A stretch of DNA of 64,000 bases from Hyphomonas sp. (GTDB taxonomy: Bacteria > Pseudomonadota > Alphaproteobacteria > Caulobacterales > Hyphomonadaceae), in NCBI GenBank assembly GCA_020638455.1, contig JACKIK010000005.1:1-64000 (forward strand), read 5' to 3'. The stretch's first letter is position 1; every line of letters starts with the position of its first letter. The translations under genes and the position numbers were made by a program. Shown one piece after another: positions 43,368 to 52,496 of this stretch. Below the pieces are notes generated by a model. That model did not search any database. It was not told where the DNA came from and worked only from the letters and a program-made list of their open reading frames with translations.

Positions 43368-43552
43368 GGTATCCTGGTCCGGTCTGGCAGGGCCAGCAGG
43401 CCCGCGTGCTTGTCCGACATGGGAATGGCCCTGGCGGAACGCAACACCCGCTGAGTTTCGCGCCAGAGCATGAAGGCGACAAGCCCCGCCACGCACGTGC
43501 TGGCCACGCAGATGATGGTGAGGGTGGTGAGCAGTGTCTCTACCGGGCGCAT
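43364..43552 (-). CDS. Small single-pass membrane protein coupled to the YkuD_2 gene
   Basis: 62 residues from the ATG at 43552, with AAGGAAAGG upstream. One predicted membrane helix (about 6-29: TLLTTLTIICVASTCVAGLV) followed by a basic tail (WRETQRVLRSARAIP). The stop overlaps the next gene by ATGA. Likely expressed with the transpeptidase-like protein. Unrecognised. Confidence 0.65.
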   Translation of the reverse strand: MRPVETLLTTLTIICVASTCVAGLVAFMLWRETQRVLRSARAIPMSDKHAGLLALPDRTRIP

Positions 43553-43665
43553 GGGCGTGACCTTTCCTTTTCCGGGGGGCCACGCGGACGTCGCGGAAGG
43601 CCTTGGCGCAGCGTGGCCCGTGAGTATTGTATCCTTGGAAAAAATGCAGAAATGAGGGCAGGAAC

Positions 43666-44754
43666 ATGGCCGAGGCGCCGACAGCAAGCGAACTGTTCAC
43701 CGGCACCAAGGAGGTCGCCGAAAGCCACAGATTCGACGAGGCGGCGCTGGCGCGCTGGATGGAGGCAAATGTCGAGGGCTATGAGGGCCCGCTGGAAGTG
43801 CGCCAGTTCAAGGGCGGCCAGTCCAACCCGACTTACCAGCTTGTAACCCCGAAGAAAAAATACGTGATGCGGCGCAAGCCGCCGGGCAAGCTGCTGCCGA
43901 GTGCGCACGCGGTGGACCGGGAGTTCCGGGTCATTTCGGCTCTGTATCCGCTCGGCTTCCCGGTCGCCCGGCCGTACGGCCTGTGCACCGATGAGGGCGT
44001 GATCGGCACCATGTTCTACGTGATGGATATGGTGGAGGGCCGCATCCTGTGGGACGGCACGCTGCCGCAATACGAACCGGCCGAGCGCATGGCGATCTAC
44101 AAGGCCAAGGTGAAGACCTTTGCGGACCTGCACAACACCGACTGGCGGGCCGCGGGCCTCGAAGGCTTCGGCAAGGAAGGGGACTATGTCGCCCGTCAGA
44201 TCCATCGCTGGACGAAGCAGTACAAGGCATCGGAAACGATGCACATTCCGGAGATGGAGCAGCTGATCGACTGGCTGCCGAAGAACATCCCGGCGGGCGA
44301 TACGACGACGATCGTGCATGGCGACTACCGGCTCGACAATATGGTGCTGCACCCGACCGAGCCGAAAGTGATCGCCGTGCTGGACTGGGAGCTTTCCACA
44401 CTGGGCGATCCGCTGGCGGACTTCTCCTATCACCTGATGAACTGGGTGATGCCGCCGGGAGACTCTTCGCGCGGCTCGCTGTCGGCAATTCCGGACCTCA
44501 AGGCCTGGGGCATCCCGACGATGCAGGAATATGTCGACATGTATTGCGAGCATACGGGCCGGGATGGCATGCCGCAGCTCGATTACTATTTCGCCTATAA
44601 CGGCTTCCGGCTGGCGGGTATCCTGCAGGGCATCATCGGACGGGTGCGGGACGGCACGGCCAACAGCGCCAATGCCGAATCGAACGCCGCCCGCGTCGTG
44701 CCGCTGGCGAAATTCGCGGCGTCATATGCACGCCGGGCCGGGATGACCGGGTGA
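43666..44754 (+). CDS. Aminoglycoside-phosphotransferase-fold kinase (APH family, acyl-CoA-linked type)
   Basis: 362 residues. Kinase-like fold: FKGGQSNPTYQLVT and KYVMRRKPPGKLLPSAHAV form the N-lobe with the ATP-binding Lys; catalytic loop IVHGDYRLDNMVLHP and the metal motif VLDWELSTLGDPLADFSYH form the C-lobe. This is the subfamily commonly found beside acyl-CoA dehydrogenases in fatty-acid, steroid or xenobiotic catabolism (ACAD10/11-like), not an antibiotic-resistance enzyme. Its stop overlaps the MFS gene start as GTGA. The start at 43666 follows GGGCAGGAAC. Confidence 0.9.
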   Translation: MAEAPTASELFTGTKEVAESHRFDEAALARWMEANVEGYEGPLEVRQFKGGQSNPTYQLVTPKKKYVMRRKPPGKLLPSAHAVDREFRVISALYPLGFPVARPYGLCTDEGVIGTMFYVMDMVEGRILWDGTLPQYEPAERMAIYKAKVKTFADLHNTDWRAAGLEGFGKEGDYVARQIHRWTKQYKASETMHIPEMEQLIDWLPKNIPAGDTTTIVHGDYRLDNMVLHPTEPKVIAVLDWELSTLGDPLADFSYHLMNWVMPPGDSSRGSLSAIPDLKAWGIPTMQEYVDMYCEHTGRDGMPQLDYYFAYNGFRLAGILQGIIGRVRDGTANSANAESNAARVVPLAKFAASYARRAGMTG

Positions 44755-45986
44755 CGTCTGAACCATCGGGCCTGCCGGACGGGGAGCCGCAGCGACAGAA
44801 TCTGACCCGCCGCGACCTGCTGCTGCTGGCCGTGGCGAGCGCGGTGGTGACGGCGAATGCCTATTACATTCATCCGATCATCGCGCTGGTGGCGAAGGAT
44901 TTCGGCGTGTCGCCGTCGGAGATCGGACTGGTGCCGGCACTGAACCAGATCGCGCTGGCGCTTGGCATCTTCGTGCTGCTGCCGCTGGGCGACCGGTTCT
45001 CGAACCGAAGGCTGGCAACGATCTTTGCGGCAGGCCAGTTCTGCGGCCTGGTGGTGATGGCGCTGGCGAGCGATTTCAGGCTGTTCCTGGCGGGCTCCAC
45101 CTTTCTCGGTTTCGCCACCATCACGCCCTACCTGCTGCCGGCCTATGCGTCGAAGCGGGTTGAGCCGCGCCGCCTGGGGCAGGCGATGGCGACGCTGACG
45201 ACCGGGATCATCACGGGCATCCTGGTGGCGCGGGCGGGCGGCGGATGGATCGGGGAGCATTTCGGCTGGCGGCGCGTGTACGACATCGCGGCGGTGCTGA
45301 TGCTGGTCATCACCTTCCTGCTGCCGCGGATCATGGACGAGCGGGAGAAGTCCGACGCAGAGCGGCCGGCGGGTAACTATTTTGCGCTGGTCATGTCGGT
45401 GTTCCCGGTCGTGCGGGCGCATCCGGAAGTGCTGCTGTCGGGGACGATCCAGGGGCTGGGCTTCGGTATCTTCCTGTCGGTGTGGCTGGGGCTCGGCCTG
45501 TACCTGACGAGCCCGCAGATGGGCTACGGCGCCGATACGGTCGGCTATCTCGCCGCGGTGTCGCTGCTGAACCTCTTCACCACGCCGCCGATGGGGGCCT
45601 GGGCCGACCGGACCGGGCCACGCCGGGCGCGGTTCATGATCTCGCTGGTGCAGTTCGCCGCCGTCTGCCTGCTGGGCCTGTTCGGGCACAGCCTGTGGCT
45701 GATGATCCTGCCGATCATGCTGATGAACGTGGTCGGCCCGCTGGTCGACATTACCGGGCGGATGACCTTTCTCAGCCAGCCGCCGGGCGTCCGCACGCGG
45801 CTGATGACCGCCTATATCGTGCTGATGTTCGTGGGCGGCGGCTTCGCCAGCTGGGGCGCGACGACGGCTTATGAGCACGCCGGCTGGCACGGCACGACGC
45901 TGATGACGATGGCGATGTCGGCGACGCTGGTGACCCTGTCCTTCATCGCCATGCGCCTGCATGCGTCGCGTGGGGAGAAGGGGTGA
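44751..45986 (+). CDS. Major facilitator superfamily permease
   Basis: 411 residues with about 12 helices. It opens with a cytosolic tail, then LLLLAVASAVVTANAYYIHP. The loop 2-3 motif is LLPLGDRFSNRRLA (a form of the G-D-R-x-x-R signature) and the loop 8-9 copy is PPMGAWADRTGPRRARF. GTG at 44751 overlaps the kinase stop. Likely imports or exports a substrate of the catabolic cluster; identity unknown. Confidence 0.9.
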   Translation: MTSEPSGLPDGEPQRQNLTRRDLLLLAVASAVVTANAYYIHPIIALVAKDFGVSPSEIGLVPALNQIALALGIFVLLPLGDRFSNRRLATIFAAGQFCGLVVMALASDFRLFLAGSTFLGFATITPYLLPAYASKRVEPRRLGQAMATLTTGIITGILVARAGGGWIGEHFGWRRVYDIAAVLMLVITFLLPRIMDEREKSDAERPAGNYFALVMSVFPVVRAHPEVLLSGTIQGLGFGIFLSVWLGLGLYLTSPQMGYGADTVGYLAAVSLLNLFTTPPMGAWADRTGPRRARFMISLVQFAAVCLLGLFGHSLWLMILPIMLMNVVGPLVDITGRMTFLSQPPGVRTRLMTAYIVLMFVGGGFASWGATTAYEHAGWHGTTLMTMAMSATLVTLSFIAMRLHASRGEKG

Positions 45987-46030
45987 CGCCATTTCGCGAT
46001 GGTGGCAGAGTTCCGCAAAAGGGAGATGAC

Positions 46031-46942
46031 ATGACCGAAGTGATCGAGGGGCCGCTGCGGGCGCCTGCCCAGATGCTGCAGGAACAGACCTATGACGGGC
46101 ATAAGAGCCTGCATGACGACGCGCAGGCCGAGAAGCTGGGAATAAAGGCCGGCCCGATCGAGGGGCCGACGCATTTTTCGCAGTTCGTGCCGATCCTGGC
46201 GGATCTCTGGGGCGATGACTGGTTCGAGCGGGGCTGTTTCTCCAGCCACTTCCTGAACATGGTGTTCGAAGGCGAGAAAGTGCGCGTCGAGGTCGACAAG
46301 CCGGCGCCGGGCGCGAGGCGCACCCTGTGCCGGGCCTTCAAGGAAGACGGCACGCCCGTGCTGGAGGCGAGCGCCTCGATCGGGCCGGACCATGGCGAGA
46401 CGCTGCTGGAAGGCCGGATGAAGGCCCTGCGCCCGGCGGGCGAACTGGTCATCCTGGCGGACATGAAAGTCGGCATGACCGGTGCCGCCGAGGAAGCCGT
46501 CAGCATGGGGCCGGACCAGCATATGGGGAACCTCTATCCCTTCTCGCTGGCCGACAAGCTGAAGGTGATCACCGAGCCGATGGCTGTGTATGCCGATGCA
46601 TCGGCCGGGTCATGGGGCAAGCCCATCGTGCCGCTGGAGATGGTCAGTGTGCTGGGCAACTACTCCAGCCGCAAGGCGAAGTTCCCGGTCAAGCAGCCCT
46701 CGATCGGGCTGTTTGCGGACCTCGAGATCCGCATGGTCAACGGGCCGCTGCTGGTGGGAGAGACCTATGTCCTGCGGCGTGAAGTCGTGGCGCTTGCGCA
46801 GAGCCGGCGGGCGGAGAATTACTGGATACGGACGAAATTTTTCGATGAGGCCGGGACGACGCAGATTGCCGAAATGCTGCTCAACAGCGGCGTGATGAAG
46901 GCGAGCTATCCGGACTATCCGGCTCACCTGCTGCCTGCCTGA
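46031..46942 (+). CDS. Conserved hypothetical protein, possibly double hotdog fold
   Basis: 303 residues, soluble. Segments such as QEQTYDGHKSLHDDAQAEK, GPIEGPTHFSQFVPILADLW and RRTLCRAFKEDGTPVLEASA in the first half, and GNYSSRKAKFPVKQPSIGLF and GETYVLRREVVALAQSRRAE in the second, look like two thioester-hydratase-type (hotdog) halves, but I see no certain MaoC active-site motif. The start at 46031 has GGGAGATGAC upstream. In the middle of a CoA-ester catabolic operon, a hydratase or thioesterase role is plausible but unproven. Confidence 0.65.
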   Translation: MTEVIEGPLRAPAQMLQEQTYDGHKSLHDDAQAEKLGIKAGPIEGPTHFSQFVPILADLWGDDWFERGCFSSHFLNMVFEGEKVRVEVDKPAPGARRTLCRAFKEDGTPVLEASASIGPDHGETLLEGRMKALRPAGELVILADMKVGMTGAAEEAVSMGPDQHMGNLYPFSLADKLKVITEPMAVYADASAGSWGKPIVPLEMVSVLGNYSSRKAKFPVKQPSIGLFADLEIRMVNGPLLVGETYVLRREVVALAQSRRAENYWIRTKFFDEAGTTQIAEMLLNSGVMKASYPDYPAHLLPA

Positions 46943-46952
46943 GGAGACGGAC

Positions 46953-47450
46953 ATGGCGCTTTCCCCAGAACTGCTGCCGATTGCGGCCGGTCTCGACCGC
47001 GATGGCTGGACCAAAGTCTACATCCAGAAGACACCGGGCGATCCGAACTCCCGCATCCTGTTCACGACGACAATCGGCATGCAGGAGAAATTCGGCGTGC
47101 CGGAGCTTGTCCTGTTCGGCCTGAACCAGGAGACGATCGACGGCGTGATCCACAATGTGGCGGCGAAACTGGTGCAGGAGCACAAGTGGACGGGCGCACC
47201 GATGCGGATGGACGGTGTGCTGAACGAGGCCGATGTCGAACTGCGCGCGGTGCATCCGGAGCATCTGAATGAAGTCGGCGCAATGAACATCATGGTGCGC
47301 CGGGAAACGGGGCGGCCGCCGCTCATGGGCATGATCCAGATCTTCTGGCCGGGCGATGACGGCCGCTTCCCGTGGGACCCGGAGAGCACCGACCCGTTCC
47401 GGGACCAGCCGCGGCTGGACGTGTCGTGGAAGAAGGATGGCGGCGTGTGA
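46953..47450 (+). CDS. DUF4262 family protein
   Basis: 165 residues: GWTKVYIQKTPGDPNSRILF, TTTIGMQEKFGVPELVLFGL, and IQIFWPGDDGRFPWDPEST. The FTTTIG...PELVLFGL pattern and the C-terminal WPGDDGRFPWD are the DUF4262 signature. Function unknown. Its stop overlaps the GTG of the enoyl-CoA hydratase gene, so expression is coupled. Confidence 0.85.
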   Translation: MALSPELLPIAAGLDRDGWTKVYIQKTPGDPNSRILFTTTIGMQEKFGVPELVLFGLNQETIDGVIHNVAAKLVQEHKWTGAPMRMDGVLNEADVELRAVHPEHLNEVGAMNIMVRRETGRPPLMGMIQIFWPGDDGRFPWDPESTDPFRDQPRLDVSWKKDGGV

Positions 47451-48361
47451 GTGGCTTCGAGACGCTTCTCTATGCGGTGCAGGACGGCTATGCGCGGATC
47501 ACGCTGAACCGGCCTGAGAAGCTGAATGCGCTGTCCTATGTGATGCAGGCCGAACTGGCGGCGGCGCTGTGGGAGGCGGACAATGACCGGGCCGTCCATT
47601 GCGTGATCCTCGAAGGGGCAGGGCGGGCCTTCTGTGCCGGCTATAACCTTTCGGGTGCCGACGGCGAGGTGCCGGTTTCCCCGGTGGAGGACCGGGAGAC
47701 GAAGGCCTATCGCGGCCACCGCAGCATCGATGACGACGCCTGGCAGCTGGAACGCCAGCAGCGCTGGCGCATGGCGCTGTTCGACATGCACAAGCCGGTG
47801 ATCACGAAGGTTCACGGCTATTGCCTGGCCGGCGGGTGCGACCTTGCCTTGCTGGCGGACATGGTGATCGTGGCGGAGGATGCGGTGTTCGGGTTCCCGC
47901 CGGCGCGGGACCTCGGCGCGCTGCCGAACAATTTCTGGGTCTATAATTGTGGGCCGCAATGGGCGAAGCGCCTGCTGCTGACCGGCGATACGGTGACGGG
48001 CGCCGAAGCGCAGGCGATCGGCCTGGTCCTCAAGGCCGTGCCGGGAGAGGACCTCGAGGCGGAGGTGACGGGGCTGGCGGCGCGCATGGCGCTGATCGAC
48101 CCGGACCTGTTGTCCGCCAACAAGCGGATCGTGAACCTTGCCATGGAGTTGATGGGTGCGCGCACGCTGCAGCGGCTGGCGGTAGAGAACGATGTGCGGG
48201 GGCACAATACACGGGCGGCCGACGGCTTCCGGAAGAGCGTGGCGGAGAACGGGCTGAAGGCAACCTTGCGGGCCCGCGACGCCGCGTTCGGCGACGGCCG
48301 GGCCCGCGTGTTCGGGCCGGAAAAGCGCGATGCAGACGGGCGGCTGACCAGCGACGACTAG
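47447..48361 (+). CDS. Enoyl-CoA hydratase/isomerase family enzyme
   Basis: 304 residues. Crotonase fold: AVQDGYARITLNRPEKLNAL, oxyanion-hole segments EGAGRAFCAGYNLSGAD and HGYCLAGGCDLALLADM (first and second oxyanion glycines), then VFGFPPARDLGALPNNFW where many hydratases carry the second catalytic Glu; this position reads Asp-Leu-Gly here, so activity may differ (hydratase, isomerase or hydrolase). GTG at 47447 overlaps the DUF4262 stop. Confidence 0.9.
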   Translation: MSGFETLLYAVQDGYARITLNRPEKLNALSYVMQAELAAALWEADNDRAVHCVILEGAGRAFCAGYNLSGADGEVPVSPVEDRETKAYRGHRSIDDDAWQLERQQRWRMALFDMHKPVITKVHGYCLAGGCDLALLADMVIVAEDAVFGFPPARDLGALPNNFWVYNCGPQWAKRLLLTGDTVTGAEAQAIGLVLKAVPGEDLEAEVTGLAARMALIDPDLLSANKRIVNLAMELMGARTLQRLAVENDVRGHNTRAADGFRKSVAENGLKATLRARDAAFGDGRARVFGPEKRDADGRLTSDD

Positions 48362-48419
48362 CGCGTTGCGGCGCTGCCGCGACACGTCTAGGGTTCCGGC
48401 ATCGGAGAGGGAGAATTCC

Positions 48420-49700
48420 ATGAAGCGTTTCGGATTGGCCGCACTGGCGGCGCTGGCGTTTGCAGGCATAGCGAGTGCGCAGGATGCCGTGATCCATGCG
48501 GGCTACCTGCTGGCGAAGCCCGGCGAGGGATACCTGCGCAAGCAGACGGTGACGGTGAAGGACGGCCGTATCGTGTCGGTGGAGGCAGGCTACCGGCCGG
48601 CGCCCAAGGGTGTGCCGGTGATCGACCTGCGCAACGACTATGTCCTGCCGGGCCTGATCGACAGCCATGTCCACATCACGCATGAGAACGGGCCCGATGC
48701 GCGCATCAAAACGTTCGAGGAAACCACGGTCGACGAGGCGTTCGACGGGGCGGGCTTCGCGTACAAGACGCTGCTGGCGGGCTTCACGACGGTGCAGGAT
48801 GTCGGCGGCCCGAACGATGCCGTGTTCGGCCTGCGCGATGCGATTGCCAAGGGCCTGGTGCCGGGGCCGCGGATGCGTGCGGCCGGCGAGCCGATCTCGG
48901 TGACCGGCGGGCATGGCGACGTCAATGGCTATGCACCGGACGTGATGAAGCTGTTTACCGGCCCGAACATCTGCAATGGCGCGGACGATTGCCGCCGCGC
49001 CGTGCGCCAGCAGGTGAAGGAAGGCGCCGACGTGATCAAGATCACCGCCACCGGCGGTGTGCTGTCCAACACCAAGGCGGGGCTCGAACAGCAGTTCACC
49101 GATGAGGAACTGAAGGCGATTGTCGAGACGGCGCATGCCATGGGCCGTCAGGTGACCGCCCACGCACACGGCAAGGCCGGCGTCGAGGCGGCCCTCCGCG
49201 CCGGCATCGATTCAATCGAGCATGGCACGTATACGGACGATGAGACGATCGCGCTGTTCAAGGAGCACAATGCGATGCTGGTCCCGACCGTGCTGGCCGG
49301 TGCAACCGTGACCGGCTGGGTGAACGAGCCCTGGCTGCCGGAAGCCAGCCGCGAGAAGGCCGCGATTGTCGGGCCTTTGATGCAGGACATGCTGCGGCGC
49401 GCCCATGAAGGCGGCGTGACCGTCGCTTTCGGCACCGATACGGGCGTCTCGCAACATGGCCAGAACGCCAAGGAGTTTGCGCTGATGGTCGGCGCGGGCT
49501 TTACGCCGGAGGAGGCGATCCGGTCCGCAACGGTCGTTGCATCGAAGCACCTCGAAATGGATGCCGATATCGGCACGATCGAGGCCGGGAAGTATGCCGA
49601 CATTGTTGCGGTCGAAGGCGACCCGCTGAAGGACGTGACCGAACTCGAGGATATCGATTTCGTCATGAAAGGCGGCAAGGTCTACAAGGGCGGCAAGTAG
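48420..49700 (+). CDS. Secreted amidohydrolase (metal-dependent)
   Basis: 426 residues with a signal peptide (1-20: FGLAALAALAFAGIASA-Q). Amidohydrolase superfamily barrel: metal ligands H83 and H85 in DSHVHI, carboxylated-type Lys207 in VIKITATGG, His in TAHAHG (about 248-250) and SIEHGT (about 268), and Asp340 in FGTDTG. Resembles the imidazolonepropionase-like/Xaa-Arg or Xaa-Pro dipeptidase (Sgx9260-like) group. Substrate unknown. A terminator hairpin follows at 49725. Confidence 0.9.
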   Translation: MKRFGLAALAALAFAGIASAQDAVIHAGYLLAKPGEGYLRKQTVTVKDGRIVSVEAGYRPAPKGVPVIDLRNDYVLPGLIDSHVHITHENGPDARIKTFEETTVDEAFDGAGFAYKTLLAGFTTVQDVGGPNDAVFGLRDAIAKGLVPGPRMRAAGEPISVTGGHGDVNGYAPDVMKLFTGPNICNGADDCRRAVRQQVKEGADVIKITATGGVLSNTKAGLEQQFTDEELKAIVETAHAMGRQVTAHAHGKAGVEAALRAGIDSIEHGTYTDDETIALFKEHNAMLVPTVLAGATVTGWVNEPWLPEASREKAAIVGPLMQDMLRRAHEGGVTVAFGTDTGVSQHGQNAKEFALMVGAGFTPEEAIRSATVVASKHLEMDADIGTIEAGKYADIVAVEGDPLKDVTELEDIDFVMKGGKVYKGGK

Positions 49701-49724
49701 CCGGCTGCCGCCGCACCGATCGCG

Positions 49725-49757
49725 GGCAGGGGCAGGAATGCCCCTGCCTTCGCCTTT
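49725..49757 (+). terminator. Intrinsic terminator after the amidohydrolase gene
   Basis: Perfect stem GGCAGGGGCA-GGAA-TGCCCCTGCC (49725-49748) followed by TTCGCCTTT. It ends the + strand catabolic operon. Confidence 0.75.
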
Positions 49758-49770
49758 CCCGCGAACGGTT

Positions 49771-49776
49771 TTGACA
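49771..49776 (+). promoter_or_regulatory. Possible -35 box of the OmpA-lipoprotein promoter
   Basis: TTGACA lies 80 bases before the ATG of the OmpA-like gene and just after the previous terminator. No strong -10 hexamer is visible at 16-18 bases, so support is weak. Confidence 0.25.
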
Positions 49777-49855
49777 AGACTTTCCAAAGGTTGGATGGTT
49801 TACGTCATGTGTATGGCGCCGCACGGGCGCCCGGCAGATCTGCAAGGGGAAACAC

Positions 49856-50719
49856 ATGGTTCGAGTCCAGCGCGTTATGATTGGCGCTGTCGCATCTGCT
49901 GCAGTGCTGGCCATGGCAGCCTGCACCGCGGAGCATTCGTCCGGCAGCACATCCGATGCGTCCCGGAACGCGTCGAACGAGTGCGTGCCGCTGGCGGACG
50001 GCTACTACCTGTTCAAGGACGGCAAGTTCGTGGCCGCGACGCCGCCCACCACGGTGGTCGAGCGCGTGGTGGAAGCGCCTGTCGGCTGGTCTGCGGAACT
50101 GGAGAAGGGCTTCGGCGATCTCGGCTTCCCGTGGATGGGCCTGCGCGTGCGCGACAAGGTGGCAACGCTGATCGGCCTCGCGCCGGATGCTGCCGCCAAG
50201 GAACGCGCCTTCGCGGCCGGCGAAGCAGCGATCAAGGCGCACCCGGTCGGCTCACGCGAAGTGAGCCTGGTGGTCGACGGCATTGCCGTTGAGGGCGGCG
50301 ACAAGGGCGTCGGCGAGGGGCTTGCGGAACTGGCCGAGAGCGAGCTGTCGCTGGCCGACTGCCAGAAGGCCTTTGTCGACACGATGGAAGGCCGGAACAT
50401 CGAGTTCCAGCTGAACCAGGCCTCGATCTCGCCGGCGAGTGCGCGGCTGCTGGATGCGGTCACGGGCGTTGCGACGCTGTGCAGCGCCTACGACATCGAG
50501 ATTGAAGGGCACACGGATTCGCGCGGGTCGGATTCCTATAACCTGCAGCTTTCGCAGGAACGGGCCGATGCGGTGAAACAGTACCTGATGGACCGCGGTG
50601 TGGATGGAACGAACATCCGGGCGGTCGGCTATGGCGAGACGCGGCCGATCGATCCGGCGGATACACCTGAGGCCTGGGCGAAGAACCGGCGTACACAATT
50701 CAAAGTGTCGGCACGCTAG
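49856..50719 (+). CDS. OmpA-family peptidoglycan-binding lipoprotein
   Basis: 287 residues. Lipoprotein signal with lipobox LAMAAC (Cys about 22). The middle region (40-160) has a VERVVEAPVGWSAELEKGF segment that may be a variant BON-type domain. The OmpA C-terminal domain (about 175-287) has IEGHTDSRGSDSYN, LSQERADAVKQYLMDRGV and NRRTQFKV. It would tether outer membrane to peptidoglycan. It is monocistronic, bounded by terminators on both sides. Confidence 0.9.
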   Translation: MVRVQRVMIGAVASAAVLAMAACTAEHSSGSTSDASRNASNECVPLADGYYLFKDGKFVAATPPTTVVERVVEAPVGWSAELEKGFGDLGFPWMGLRVRDKVATLIGLAPDAAAKERAFAAGEAAIKAHPVGSREVSLVVDGIAVEGGDKGVGEGLAELAESELSLADCQKAFVDTMEGRNIEFQLNQASISPASARLLDAVTGVATLCSAYDIEIEGHTDSRGSDSYNLQLSQERADAVKQYLMDRGVDGTNIRAVGYGETRPIDPADTPEAWAKNRRTQFKVSAR

Positions 50720-50782
50720 GCAGGCAGGAAAAAGCTACCCTCCGCAAGGCCGGGTGGGAAGCAGGAAGGACTTTGGCAGAGG

Positions 50783-50812
50783 CCCCGGACGGCAACGACC
50801 GTCCGGGGTTTT
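50783..50812 (+). terminator. Intrinsic terminator after the OmpA lipoprotein gene
   Basis: Perfect 10-bp stem CCCCGGACGG-CAACGA-CCGTCCGGGG followed directly by TTTT. The region 50813-51076 up to rhlE shows no gene and may be a long 5' leader. Confidence 0.88.
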
Positions 50813-51076
50813 GCCTTTCCGGGAACGGAAATATTCAGTGTCTTCATTGACTGTTCACCCAAAGCAGGCCATCTGCCCGCTGTCGCAGCGCCGGAACCGG
50901 CGCATGGGACCGGCAGCGTGAAGCGTGTCCGCGAATGTGTCGCGGGCTGACGAGCCGGTTCCTTCAGGCATCATATCCATGCCGGTGCCCCTGTTCGCGC
51001 GGGGCTTCCACAAGACAAACCTCCCAGGCGGGCTGCGCGCAAGGATGCCGCGCGTCCGCATATGCGAAAGAACGAC

Positions 51077-52420
51077 ATGACCAAGTTTTCCGATCTCGGC
51101 CTCAATCCGCTGCTGCTGAAAGCGATCGCCGAGACAGGCTATGAGACGCCGACGCCGATCCAGGCACAGGCCATTCCCCTGCTTCTTCAGGACAAGGACC
51201 TTCTGGGCATCGCCCAGACGGGCACGGGCAAGACGGCAGCCTTTGCGCTGCCGACCCTCGATTTCCTGCTGGAGTACCCGGAGAAGCCGCGAGGCCGCAG
51301 TGCACGCGTGCTGGTGCTGGGCCCGACGCGGGAACTGGTGCGCCAGATTGCCGAGAGCTTCGAGACCTATGCCAGGCACACCGGCTGCACCGTGCAGTCC
51401 GTTTTCGGTGGTGTGAACATCAATGCCCAGAAGCGCGCGCTGCACGCCGGCGCGCATATCCTGGTGGCGACGCCCGGCCGGCTGCTGGATCTCGTGAACC
51501 AGAAAGCCGTGACGCTGAAGGACGTGGAGGTGCTGATCCTCGACGAGGCGGACCAGATGCTCGACATGGGCTTTATCCACGACCTCAAGAAGATCGTCGC
51601 GCAGGTGCCGAAAGAGCGGCAGACGCTGCTGTTCTCGGCCACGATGCCGAAATCGATTGCCGACCTCGCCCAGCAATTCCTCGACAAGCCGGTGCGCGTG
51701 TCGGTGACGCCGCCTGCGACCACGGCGGAGCGCGTGGAGCAGGGTGTGTACCACGTTTCCAACGGCGACAAACTGGACCTTCTGTTCGACGTGCTGAACG
51801 CGCCGGACATGGACCGCACGCTGGTCTTTACACGCACCAAGCATGGCGCGGACAAGGTGGTGCGGAAGCTGCTGGCCAAGGGGATGGATGCGCGCGCGAT
51901 TCATGGCAACAAGTCGCAGCCGCAACGCCTGAAGGCGCTGGAGGCATTCCGGACGGGTGCCTGCCCGGTGCTGGTGGCAACGGATGTCGCAGCGCGCGGC
52001 ATCGATATCGACGGCATCAGCCACGTCGTGAATTTCGAGATTCCGAATGTGCCGGAGCAGTATGTGCACCGCATCGGACGCACGGCGCGTGCCGGCCGGA
52101 CGGGGACCGCGGTTTCCTTCGTGGCCGAGGACGAACGCTACTTCCTGCGCGATATCGAAAAGACGACAGGGATCGAGATTGAGGTACTGGCGCGGCCCGA
52201 GGGCTCGAAAGTCGACCTTCTGCCGACGCCGGATCCGAACGAGCGCCTCTACAAGCCGAAAGGCCCGGCGCGCGGCACCGGCGGGCGCGGCGGGCAGGCC
52301 CGGTCGCAAAGTCAGCCGCACGTTCAGGGCAAGGGCAAGTCCGCCGGCGGCCGCAGGCATCGCGGCAATGGTGCGAAGGGAAAGCGGAAGCCGGAAGGCG
52401 CAAGAGCCTGGGCCCCGTAA
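51077..52420 (+). CDS. rhlE: DEAD-box RNA helicase, RhlE type
   Basis: 447 residues. All helicase motifs are present: Q motif FSDLGLNP with PTPIQAQAIP, motif I AQTGTGKT, Ia PTRELVRQ, Ib TPGRLLD, II LILDEADQML, III SAT, V ATDVAARGIDID and VI HRIGRTARAGRTG. The C-terminal tail (about 390-447) is basic and Gly/Arg-rich (GRGGQARSQSQP, AGGRRHRGNGAKGKRKP), typical of RhlE. It unwinds RNA in ribosome assembly or decay. A 264-base leader precedes it, as is common for cold- or autoregulated helicases. An ATG five codons earlier is possible. Confidence 0.92.
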   Translation: MTKFSDLGLNPLLLKAIAETGYETPTPIQAQAIPLLLQDKDLLGIAQTGTGKTAAFALPTLDFLLEYPEKPRGRSARVLVLGPTRELVRQIAESFETYARHTGCTVQSVFGGVNINAQKRALHAGAHILVATPGRLLDLVNQKAVTLKDVEVLILDEADQMLDMGFIHDLKKIVAQVPKERQTLLFSATMPKSIADLAQQFLDKPVRVSVTPPATTAERVEQGVYHVSNGDKLDLLFDVLNAPDMDRTLVFTRTKHGADKVVRKLLAKGMDARAIHGNKSQPQRLKALEAFRTGACPVLVATDVAARGIDIDGISHVVNFEIPNVPEQYVHRIGRTARAGRTGTAVSFVAEDERYFLRDIEKTTGIEIEVLARPEGSKVDLLPTPDPNERLYKPKGPARGTGGRGGQARSQSQPHVQGKGKSAGGRRHRGNGAKGKRKPEGARAWAP

Positions 52421-52496
52421 GGCCGCCTGAACACTTTATACCATAGATAGAATGCGCTAACCTTGCCGGAACATGAACACCGGTGGGGAGGCCGTT

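Noticed and set aside
43666..44754. Aminoglycoside resistance gene
   Set aside because: Fold is APH-like but sequence pattern and operon partners fit the acyl-CoA-catabolism-linked kinase subfamily.
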